A DNA stretch of 12,184 nucleotides from Candidatus Sumerlaeota bacterium (GTDB lineage: Bacteria; Sumerlaeota; Sumerlaeia; JADFCT01). Below, in pieces: positions 1-6,184 of the stretch (position 1 is the stretch's first letter; every line of letters starts with the position of its first letter). Location: assembly GCA_017161665.1 (NCBI GenBank), contig JADFCT010000069.1, positions 1 to 12,184 on the forward strand, in the 5' to 3' direction. The notes beneath the pieces are model-generated. The model was not told the DNA's origin, made no database searches, and saw nothing but the letters and a program-made list of their open reading frames with translations. The position numbers and the translations under genes are program-made.

Positions 1-16
1 AAAAGTAATTTATTTC

Positions 17-1192
17 TCAGACCGTTTCGCCGAAGCCGGACGGCAGGAGGTTTTGACGGGCCTGGGCGAGGAAGTAGGCGTCGGTCATCCCGGAGATAAA
101 ATCCACCACCATGCGCGCCGGCGGCGTATCGCGGTGATAAGTCCCCAGCGATCGCCATTGGGCGAAACGCATGATCGGTGTATCCGGGCGCTGGTGGTTC
201 AGGTCGTCCAGGCATTGCTTGAAGATCACTCGAAACAATCGGCTGAGTTTTTCGTCTTTTTCCCGCACACGGGGATTCTTGTAAATCCGGTCATAGTTGA
301 ATTCCAGCAATCGCAGCAATCCCTCATGGACGCTGTCGCTGTAGCCGATTTCGTCGCGATCCAGGCTGAATTCGATCAGGTCTGTGGCGAGGGTATTGAT
401 AATGCTCGAATTCGTGTCGCCCAGGACATCGACCGCCGCCTCGGGCAATTCGTTTCGTTCCACGAGGTCGAGTTTGATGGCGTCTTCCACGTCGCGGCCC
501 ACATAGGCGATGACATCGGCATAGCGGACGACACAGCCTTCCAGGGTCATGGGAACGAGGGCTTTACTGCTTTTGGGCTCGCGCAGACATTGGCGGTATT
601 CATTCTGAAAGGCTTGCCAGTCTTTCTGACGGTTCGGTGTCATTCGCGGTTTCCAGATTTCGCCGTTGTGACACAACATGCCGTCCAGAGTCTGAAGACT
701 CAGGGCCAGCCCCGTGCCGCGTTTTTCGATTTCCAGCATCCAGCGGACACTCTGGGCGTTATGACAAAAGCCTCCAATGCCATGTTCGTGACAGATGGCG
801 TCCAGAAACTTTTCGCCGTCATGGCCAAAGGGCACATGGCCGATGTCGTGTCCCAGGGCGATGGCTTCGGTCAGGTCTTCGTTGAGACGCAGGGCGCGGG
901 CGATGGTGCGGGCGATCTTGGCCACGAACTGGACGTGGAGGACGCGATGGGTAATCAGGTCGTTGTCGAAGAGATAGAAGGTCTGGGTCTTGTCGATATA
1001 GCGTGTATAGGCCGAGGAGTGGAGGATCTTATCCGCGTCATAAAAGAAAGCGGACCGAATGCCACCCCAGTCGGTGGGATCGCCTTCCCTGTCGGGCCGG
1101 GCGATGGCGTCGGCGCTCAGGCACGCAGTGGGGCTGAGCCAGTTTTCCTCGCGCTCGCGATTGTTTTGGGCGATTCGTTCGATAATATCCAT
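17..1192 (-). CDS. dGTPase-like HD-domain deoxynucleoside triphosphate triphosphohydrolase
   Basis: The 391-residue product belongs to the dGTPase-like HD phosphohydrolases, which split dNTPs into deoxynucleoside and triphosphate in the cytosol. Visible in order: an N-terminal stretch ending DKTQTF (residues 67-72), of the type seen before the HD core in this family; the first metal His in THRVLH (H82); the HD pair in GHDIGHVPFGHDGE (H115, D116); HNAQSVR (H144); and the distal Asp in RYADVIAY (D226). All HD ligands are present, so it should be active. The SAYTRYIDKTQ segment differs from the more usual SSAFRRLQGKTQV, suggesting a subfamily whose preferred dNTP cannot be read here. I chose ATG at 1192; a longer TTG start at 1252 would add 20 residues read from an intergenic repeat-like motif. 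The gene lies 98 bases downstream of the AsmA-like gene and probably shares its transcript. Family assignment is secure, exact substrate is not. Confidence 0.9.
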   Translation of the reverse strand: MDIIERIAQNNREREENWLSPTACLSADAIARPDREGDPTDWGGIRSAFFYDADKILHSSAYTRYIDKTQTFYLFDNDLITHRVLHVQFVAKIARTIARALRLNEDLTEAIALGHDIGHVPFGHDGEKFLDAICHEHGIGGFCHNAQSVRWMLEIEKRGTGLALSLQTLDGMLCHNGEIWKPRMTPNRQKDWQAFQNEYRQCLREPKSSKALVPMTLEGCVVRYADVIAYVGRDVEDAIKLDLVERNELPEAAVDVLGDTNSSIINTLATDLIEFSLDRDEIGYSDSVHEGLLRLLEFNYDRIYKNPRVREKDEKLSRLFRVIFKQCLDDLNHQRPDTPIMRFAQWRSLGTYHRDTPPARMVVDFISGMTDAYFLAQARQNLLPSGFGETV

Positions 1193-1228
1193 AACTATTG
1201 GTGTGTTCCTGTCTGTAACTCTTTTGTT

Positions 1229-1255
1229 CGACCGCGAATGGACGCGAATCAACTT
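1229..1255. repeat. GCGAAT-type short repeat motif in the AsmA-like/dGTPase gap
   Basis: Two CGCGAAT heptamers lie exactly 10 bases apart (1233-1239 and 1243-1249), giving CGCGAATGGACGCGAATC on the plus strand and ATTCGCGTCCATTCGCGG on the minus strand. It lies in the 98-base gap between the AsmA-like stop (1291) and the dGTPase start (1192). From memory, strings of this kind are scattered between genes in some environmental bacterial genomes. That part is recall, not something one copy can show. It supports the start at 1192, because starting at 1252 would translate the motif. Confidence 0.4.
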
Positions 1256-1290
1256 GAACTATTGGATCTGTTTTGGACCGCCTGTGGTCT

Positions 1291-2292
1291 CTACTCTTTC
1301 TTCCGATCGAAAAGATTCAAAACGCCCCCCACACCCTCCTTTAACTTCTCCCCGCCAGTCTCTATCTTCTCCATGCCGGCCTTCAGGGTATCGCTCCCTT
1401 TGTCCACAATACCCTGGACGGCATCGGCCGAATTTTGTCCAGCGCCTTTGATCATTTCTTCGGATTTAACAGCCATGTTCTGCAGCGCCTGCCCCGAAGC
1501 CTTCAATTGCTCCAGTCCGCCTTTGAGGAATTCCATGTCTTTGATGTCCTTGAAAGGACCTTTGAGTTTTTCAACGGTCCTATCCAGTGATTGAATCAGA
1601 TCGCGAGCCAGTTCGTCAGGAACCAGGCCCTGCGCCGCTTTGCCGGTGGAGGTCAGGACGGCCAACAGGACTTTGGATAGTATTTTGGCAATGGACAATG
1701 GATCGCTGGCGCTCGTGACATCGGTGAACTCAATGCGCGGCAAGGGAATATTCATCTGGCGTCCCTGAAGGATGGGGGCCGAAAAGGCCGTCGAGCCTTC
1801 TTCGATGGTGATTGTCCGCACTTCGAGGGTCATGCCCGCCTCTTCAGGCGCTGTCTCCTCGGCGAGGTCGTCTTCCGAGGAAAAACGCGAGGCGTTCTCA
1901 ATCAGTTGGGTCAGGTTCGAGCCGCGCAGCCCCTGTTCCAGTGTCACCTGAGGGCTTCGAATCAGGATGTTCTCGATGACGGGATGATCCGTCGTGAAGG
2001 ACATCAGATCGACCGTCACGTCAATGCGTTCCGTCGAAAAGGCCTCATCCGTATTAAATCCGTCTGGATTGGTGATCTTGAATTGATCAACCACCACGCG
2101 CTGTTGGATCGGATGAATGGAGACGGAACCGATGGTCACGGGCACATCGAGGATGAAGGAAATGGCTGATTCCGCGCCGCTTTTGACCATACGTCCCATA
2201 TTAATCCACAGAAACAGGGCAACGACGATAACGAGAATGACCAGGATCAGGATGAAGCGAAACACCCGGCGGGAAGTCGTTGATTTGGACAT
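1291..2292 (-). CDS. Short AsmA-like inner-membrane protein with amphipathic-helix C-terminus
   Basis: This 333-residue protein has a short basic N-terminus, one strong membrane segment (about residues 12-31) and then a beta-rich region (about 45-190). The pattern FILDVPVTIGSVSI ... VVVDQFKITNPDGF ... IENILIRSPQVTLEQG is the hallmark of the N-terminal AsmA/DUF748-type repeat, found in envelope proteins linked to lipid or outer-membrane homeostasis. From about residue 200 the sequence is predicted helical and amphipathic, rich in K, E, A and G, with no second membrane span. Most AsmA relatives are longer, so this is a minimal version. The topology should be N-in with the body in the periplasm. 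The ATG at 2292 is preceded by AGAGG seven bases upstream. It is transcribed from the promoter at 2345-2373, probably together with the dGTPase-like gene. The fold is well supported, the function is not known. Confidence 0.75.
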   Translation of the reverse strand: MSKSTTSRRVFRFILILVILVIVVALFLWINMGRMVKSGAESAISFILDVPVTIGSVSIHPIQQRVVVDQFKITNPDGFNTDEAFSTERIDVTVDLMSFTTDHPVIENILIRSPQVTLEQGLRGSNLTQLIENASRFSSEDDLAEETAPEEAGMTLEVRTITIEEGSTAFSAPILQGRQMNIPLPRIEFTDVTSASDPLSIAKILSKVLLAVLTSTGKAAQGLVPDELARDLIQSLDRTVEKLKGPFKDIKDMEFLKGGLEQLKASGQALQNMAVKSEEMIKGAGQNSADAVQGIVDKGSDTLKAGMEKIETGGEKLKEGVGGVLNLFDRKKE

Positions 2293-2318
2293 GACGCGCC
2301 TCTTTTCAAAAACGATTT

Positions 2319-2334
2319 TTCATTACGTGATGAA
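2319..2334. promoter_or_regulatory. Operator-like palindrome in the leader of the AsmA-like gene
   Basis: TTCATTACGTGATGAA is a 16-base palindrome with 7 of 8 pairs matched and the remaining pair T opposite G. It begins a few bases downstream of the predicted transcription start of the minus-strand promoter and ends 26 bases before the AsmA-like start codon. Its size, symmetry and position fit a roadblock-type repressor site. No regulator is identified, and chance cannot be excluded for a single copy. Confidence 0.35.
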
Positions 2335-2344
2335 TGTTCCAGAT

Positions 2345-2373
2345 ATATTATGATGACGAACCCGGAAGGTCAA
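2345..2373 (-). promoter_or_regulatory. Sigma70-type promoter for the AsmA-like/dGTPase unit
   Basis: On the minus strand, TTGACC (2373-2368) is followed after exactly 17 bases by TAATAT (2350-2345). Each hexamer is close to consensus and the spacing is ideal. The predicted start lies near 2338, leaving a leader of about 46 bases before the ATG at 2292. This is the best-formed promoter in the window. Confidence 0.65.
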
Positions 2374-2414
2374 TACGGGATTCGGGTCCATTTCGACGGA
2401 AGGCGGAATTGTGG

Positions 2415-2444
2415 TTGCGCGAATCTGATGGGAGCGACTAGCAT
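2415..2444 (+). promoter_or_regulatory. Weak candidate promoter for pyrG
   Basis: TTGCGC (2415-2420) and TAGCAT (2439-2444) are separated by 18 bases in the 199-base divergent gap, upstream of the pyrG start at 2492. Neither hexamer is close to consensus. It is offered only because pyrG needs a promoter in this gap and nothing better is visible on the plus strand. Confidence 0.25.
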
Positions 2445-2491
2445 CGGTTTTACCTCGAAGAACAACTATTTATGACGGGGGGCGTTCGGCC

Positions 2492-4159
2492 ATGGCTAAG
2501 TTTATTTTCACCACCGGCGGCGTGGTTTCATCGTTGGGGAAGGGCATCGCTTCGGCCAGTATCGGGACACTGTTGAAGGCGCGCGGTCTGAAGATCGCCA
2601 TGCAGAAATGCGATCCGTACATCAATGTGGATCCCGGCACCATGAGCCCCTTTCAACACGGCGAAGTCTATGTGACGGATGACGGCGCCGAGACAGACCT
2701 GGACTTGGGCCATTATGAACGCTATACCGGCACGACGACCAACTCGGATTCCAACGTGACCACGGGACAGGTCTATCACTCGGTGATCTCCAAGGAACGC
2801 CGCGGCGACTATCTGGGCGCCACCGTGCAGGTCATTCCCCACATCACCGACGAAATCAAGTCCTGCATCTATCGTCTGGCCGAACGCGATCCGGTGGATG
2901 TGGTCATTGTCGAAATCGGCGGGACCGTGGGTGATATTGAAAGCCAACCGTTCCTGGAGGCCATTCGGCAGGTCCCCAACGACGTGGGACGCGAGAATGT
3001 GCTCTATCTGCATCTGGCCCTCATGCCGTATCTGAAGGCCTCCGAAGAATTGAAGACCAAAACCGTCCAGCACAGTATGCGGGCCATGCGTGACATCGGC
3101 ATCCAGCCCGATATGCTCTTGTGTCGTTCGGAAGTGGACTTCGATGAGCCGGTGATACAAAAAATCTCCCTGTTCTGCAACGTGCGACCGGAGGACGTGT
3201 TCAAATCCCTGGATGTGGATGAAATCCTGAAAGTCCCGCTCGCGTTGGGCGAACAGGGGATGGATACACGGATTTGTGCAAAACTCGGGCTCGAAACCGG
3301 CCCATGTGACCTGACGAAGTGGAAAGCCATGATCCGCGGGATTGAGTCCATGAAAGACGCCGTCCGCATCGGTGTCGTGGGCAAGTACCTGGACTTGAAC
3401 GACGCGTACAAAAGCATCTTCGAGTCGTTACGCCATGGCGGCTTTGGCAACAACGTTCATGTGGAACTCCTCAAAATCGATTCCGAGAAAGTGACCACTT
3501 CCAATGTTAAGAATCGTCTGGCCGACGTGGATGGTATTCTGATCCCTGGTGGCTTCGGAAACCGCGGCGTGGAAGGGAAGATCCTCGCGGCGCATTATGC
3601 GCGCACCAATAAAATCCCCTATTTCGGCATTTGTCTGGGGATGCAGTGCGCCCTGATCGAATATGCCCGCAATGTCTGTGGACTGAAGAAGGCCAACAGC
3701 ACGGAATTTGATTCCGGCACGGAACATCCCGTGGTGGATTTGCTGGCCACGCAACGTTCCATCTCGAATCTGGGCGGCACGATGCGTCTGGGCAAATATG
3801 TGTGTCGCCTGACCAAGGGGACGCGGGCGCAGATCGCTTATGGCGAAAACCTGATCACCGAGCGGCATCGCCACCGCTATGAGGTCAACAACAAGTATCG
3901 CGAGCAACTCGCCGAGGCCGGACTGATTCTGGCGGGCCTGACGGACGACGGAGCCCTGGTGGAAATCATCGAAGCGCCCGACCACCCCTGGTACCTGGGC
4001 TGCCAGTTCCACCCGGAATTCAAATCGCGCCCCACCGATCCTCACCCGTTGTTCCGGGATTTTATCGCCGCCGCCAAGACGTATCAGCATCAGCGACTGG
4101 GCGAGGAGAAAAAAACCGCAGGGAAGGCCCCGAAAACCGGAGGGCGGAAAAAGAGCTGA
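2492..4159 (+). CDS. pyrG: CTP synthase (glutamine hydrolysing)
   Basis: CTP synthase makes CTP from UTP using ATP and ammonia taken from glutamine, the last step of de novo pyrimidine nucleotide synthesis. The 555-residue product is full length. The N-terminal synthetase domain opens with KFIFTTGGVVSSLGKGI, the ATP-binding loop, followed by DPYINVDPGTMSPFQHGEVYV and EIGGTVGDIES. The class I glutamine amidotransferase domain starts near residue 290 and carries PGGFGNRG, the nucleophile Cys381 in FGICLGMQ, and the His507/Glu509 pair in CQFHPEF. All catalytic residues are intact. The last 25 or so residues form a Lys-rich tail typical of a disordered end. ATG at 2492 follows a GGGGGG run about 8-10 bases upstream. 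The zinc-ribbon gene begins 39 bases after the stop and is probably co-transcribed. Identity is essentially certain. Confidence 0.98.
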   Translation: MAKFIFTTGGVVSSLGKGIASASIGTLLKARGLKIAMQKCDPYINVDPGTMSPFQHGEVYVTDDGAETDLDLGHYERYTGTTTNSDSNVTTGQVYHSVISKERRGDYLGATVQVIPHITDEIKSCIYRLAERDPVDVVIVEIGGTVGDIESQPFLEAIRQVPNDVGRENVLYLHLALMPYLKASEELKTKTVQHSMRAMRDIGIQPDMLLCRSEVDFDEPVIQKISLFCNVRPEDVFKSLDVDEILKVPLALGEQGMDTRICAKLGLETGPCDLTKWKAMIRGIESMKDAVRIGVVGKYLDLNDAYKSIFESLRHGGFGNNVHVELLKIDSEKVTTSNVKNRLADVDGILIPGGFGNRGVEGKILAAHYARTNKIPYFGICLGMQCALIEYARNVCGLKKANSTEFDSGTEHPVVDLLATQRSISNLGGTMRLGKYVCRLTKGTRAQIAYGENLITERHRHRYEVNNKYREQLAEAGLILAGLTDDGALVEIIEAPDHPWYLGCQFHPEFKSRPTDPHPLFRDFIAAAKTYQHQRLGEEKKTAGKAPKTGGRKKS

Positions 4160-4198
4160 TAAAAGCCCCTGCATCCATTGCATCTAGGACACAGAACC

Positions 4199-5362
4199 AT
4201 GAGCCAGCAACCACCGCCGTTGGATGAATCGCGGACTGAATCGGAATGTGGAACCCCGCCGCCCACGATCGACAGTCAGGGACAGTCGGCTTGGAAATGC
4301 GGCCAATGTGGCGCCAAACTGGTTTTTAAGCCCGGATCCCATGCCTTGAACTGCCCCTATTGCGGCTATGTCAACCCCATTGACGCCAAGGACGAATTCA
4401 TTGAGGAACTGGACTTCCTGGCCCATCTGGGCGAAATGGGACAGGCCGCCGACATACAGGAGCAGCTGACGGTCAAGTGTGACGGGTGCGGAGCGGAATC
4501 GACGTTTGATCCTCACGTCACGGCCCGCGACTGCGCCTTTTGCGGCGCCGACATCGTGGCCACGGCCAAGTCAACCAAACAAATCAAACCCAAATCTCTC
4601 CTGCCCTTCAAATACGATCGGAAACAGGCTTTCGAGGCCTTCGGCCAATGGGTGCGCAAGCGCTGGTTCGCGCCGAATAAACTCAAAAATTTCGCGCGCC
4701 TGGACTCAAACTTCAATGGGATGTATGTGCCCCATTGGACGTATGATTCGAACACGACCACCTATTACACCGGCCAACGTGGGGATAACTATACGGTCAC
4801 GGAAACCTACACCGCCATGGAGAATGGCCGGCACGTTACCAAGACGCGACAGGTGACGAAAATACGCTGGACCCATGTGTCCGGAACGGTTTACGTGCCC
4901 TTTGATGACGTGCTGGTTCTGGGCAGTCACTCCTTGCCCCGCAAATATACCCAGGCCCTGGAGCCCTGGGACCTGGAAAACCTCATGCCCTATCAAGACG
5001 AATATCTCAGTGGGTTCCAGGCCGAGAGTTATCAGATTGACCTCAAGGAAAGCTTCGAAATCGCCCAGGGGATTATGGACGGCGTCATTCGTCAGACCAT
5101 TTGCCGCGACATCGGCGGCGATCATCAGCGGATTCATTCCGTCCAGACCCGGCATGAAGATGTGACATTCAAACACATCCTCTTGCCGATCTGGATCAAC
5201 GCGTATCAGTATAAAAACAAGGTCTATCGTATCCTGGTTAATGCCCGGACGAACGAAGTTCAAGGTGAACGTCCCTACAGTTGGATCAAGATCACACTCG
5301 CCGTTCTGGGGGGCGCCGCGGCGATCGCCGCCGGAGTGGCCATCGCGCACTATTTTCAGTAG
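4199..5362 (+). CDS. Double zinc-ribbon protein with C-terminal membrane anchor, function unknown
   Basis: The 387-residue product has two zinc ribbons with identical spacing, CxxC-x14-CxxC: Cys34/37/52/55 and Cys94/97/112/115. A long conserved region follows, with blocks LLPFKYD, WFAPNKL, GMYVPHWTYDS, RWTHVSGTVYVPFDDVLV, ALEPWDLE, DIGGDHQRIHSV, FKHILLPIWINAYQY and VNARTNEVQGERPYS. A hydrophobic segment closes the protein (about 362-384). I recognise this as a widespread uncharacterised family often labelled 'primosomal protein N-prime, superfamily II helicase' or 'TFIIB-type zinc ribbon protein'. No Walker or helicase motifs are present, so those labels mislead. With no signal peptide and one C-terminal span it looks tail-anchored, with the zinc domain in the cytoplasm. 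The ATG at 4199 has AGGA about 10 bases upstream; a TTG at 4178 would add seven residues without support. It sits 39 bases behind pyrG. Confidence 0.85.
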   Translation: MSQQPPPLDESRTESECGTPPPTIDSQGQSAWKCGQCGAKLVFKPGSHALNCPYCGYVNPIDAKDEFIEELDFLAHLGEMGQAADIQEQLTVKCDGCGAESTFDPHVTARDCAFCGADIVATAKSTKQIKPKSLLPFKYDRKQAFEAFGQWVRKRWFAPNKLKNFARLDSNFNGMYVPHWTYDSNTTTYYTGQRGDNYTVTETYTAMENGRHVTKTRQVTKIRWTHVSGTVYVPFDDVLVLGSHSLPRKYTQALEPWDLENLMPYQDEYLSGFQAESYQIDLKESFEIAQGIMDGVIRQTICRDIGGDHQRIHSVQTRHEDVTFKHILLPIWINAYQYKNKVYRILVNARTNEVQGERPYSWIKITLAVLGGAAAIAAGVAIAHYFQ

Positions 5363-5389
5363 GTCGCCCCGGCGATTCAATTCCGGCGA

Positions 5390-5423
5390 ATGCCCCGCTC
5401 TTCGGGAAGCCAACGTTTTTTTT
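5390..5423 (+). terminator. Possible weak terminator after the zinc-ribbon gene
   Basis: A short C/G hairpin (CCCG-CTCTT-CGGG) is followed, after about 10 bases, by a run of eight T (5416-5423). The stem is only four pairs and is not directly joined to the T run, so it departs from the usual form. It may end the pyrG transcript; read-through into the lipoprotein operon is equally possible. Confidence 0.25.
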
Positions 5424-5452
5424 GAAAATGATCGGGCAAAAAATACCGCTGG

Positions 5453-5571
5453 CTTTCGACTGAACGAGAACGGTACATTGAAGTCGTTTGGATCCGATTG
5501 TCGAAAGGGACACGTGGCGTCGCCCGGACGGTCCCTGAATCCAGTTTCATTGTATGCATCACTGTTTCGAC
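5453..5571 (+). promoter_or_regulatory. Leader with mutually exclusive hairpins upstream of the lipoprotein gene
   Basis: Within the 230-base gap between the zinc-ribbon gene and the lipoprotein gene there are three copies of the heptamer TTTCGAC: plus strand at 5454-5460, inverted (GTCGAAA) at 5500-5506, and plus strand at 5565-5571. The middle copy can pair with the upstream one (8 perfect pairs, 5453-5460 with 5500-5507) or with the downstream one (7 pairs), but not both. The downstream partner ends 9 bases before the ribosome site at 5580-5588. A further stem AGGGAC/GTCCCT (5506-5511 with 5531-5536) lies between. The geometry permits a switching leader or a set of protein-binding boxes. 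No known riboswitch class is recognised and I find no convincing promoter in this gap. Confidence 0.3.
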
Positions 5572-5592
5572 TCGGAATGGAAAGGAAGCGCC

Positions 5593-6162
5593 ATGAAGCC
5601 CTCACTCTTTTTTGTCCTCAGCCGTCCCCTGGCGGCCTGGGTTCTGGCGGGCCTCTTGTCAGGATGTATGCCCTGGGGCGGGGAAAAATATCTGATTCCC
5701 GAAAAACCCAACGCCAAAGAGCAATATGACTACGCCTATCAGCTGTCCCTTCAGGCCAGCCGTGTGCCGACAGCCGACCGGGAACCCCTCTATGATCAGG
5801 TCATTGCCGCTTATCGCATGGTGATCGATCGATTCCCGGATGACCGCCTGCATACGCCGGTGGCTCTGTTAGATATTGGCGATAAGTATGCTGCCCTCAA
5901 GGACTATAAAACGGCCATGAAATACTATACCCGCGCCGCCCGGAACTATCCCGACAATGACCGGGTCCAGGTCTATGCCCTGGTCCGCCAGGGACAGGTC
6001 TATGACCTGACCGATCGCGGCGCCAAGGCCCGTGACATCTACAAACAGGTCATCGACCGGTACGCCGGACGAAGCGACGTCACCGTGCGCCAATGGGTTC
6101 AGAAGGCCCGCGACGCCTATGACAAGGTCTTTACCGAGGGCAAATCACCGTTCCTTTTCTGA
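5593..6162 (+). CDS. TPR-containing outer-membrane-type lipoprotein
   Basis: The 189-residue product begins with a lipoprotein signal: a basic start, a hydrophobic core and the lipobox LSGC with the modified Cys at residue 25. The mature protein carries about three tetratricopeptide-type helical hairpins, visible as PLYDQVIAAYRMVIDRFPDD, then ALLDIGDKYAALKDYKTAMK followed by YYTRAARNYPDN, and VYALVRQGQVYDLTDRGAKA followed by RDIYKQVIDRY. This layout resembles BamD/YfiO and other small TPR lipoproteins that act as assembly scaffolds at the outer membrane, but it is shorter than BamD (about 245 residues) and cannot be called bamD. ATG at 5593 is fixed by a strong AAAGGAAG site four bases upstream; an upstream ATG at 5554 would put 13 polar residues before the signal. 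It starts a three-gene run, with the next gene only 22 bases after its stop. Confidence 0.82.
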   Translation: MKPSLFFVLSRPLAAWVLAGLLSGCMPWGGEKYLIPEKPNAKEQYDYAYQLSLQASRVPTADREPLYDQVIAAYRMVIDRFPDDRLHTPVALLDIGDKYAALKDYKTAMKYYTRAARNYPDNDRVQVYALVRQGQVYDLTDRGAKARDIYKQVIDRYAGRSDVTVRQWVQKARDAYDKVFTEGKSPFLF

Positions 6163-6184
6163 TACTCTAAAGCGCAGGGTTGGC

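Noticed and set aside
53..1594. A 513-codon open frame on the plus strand
   Set aside because: It is antisense to the dGTPase-like and AsmA-like genes, crosses their gap, and its translation shows no family motif. High G+C coding sequence commonly leaves such long antisense frames.
3428..4183. A 251-codon minus-strand frame opposite the 3' half of pyrG
   Set aside because: Antisense shadow of a certain gene, with no recognisable motif.
6032..6184. Extended N-terminus for the HD phosphohydrolase
   Set aside because: It would overlap the lipoprotein gene by about 130 bases and adds residues unlike the family; GTG at 6185 has a ribosome site and starts just before the conserved IRDPVHD.
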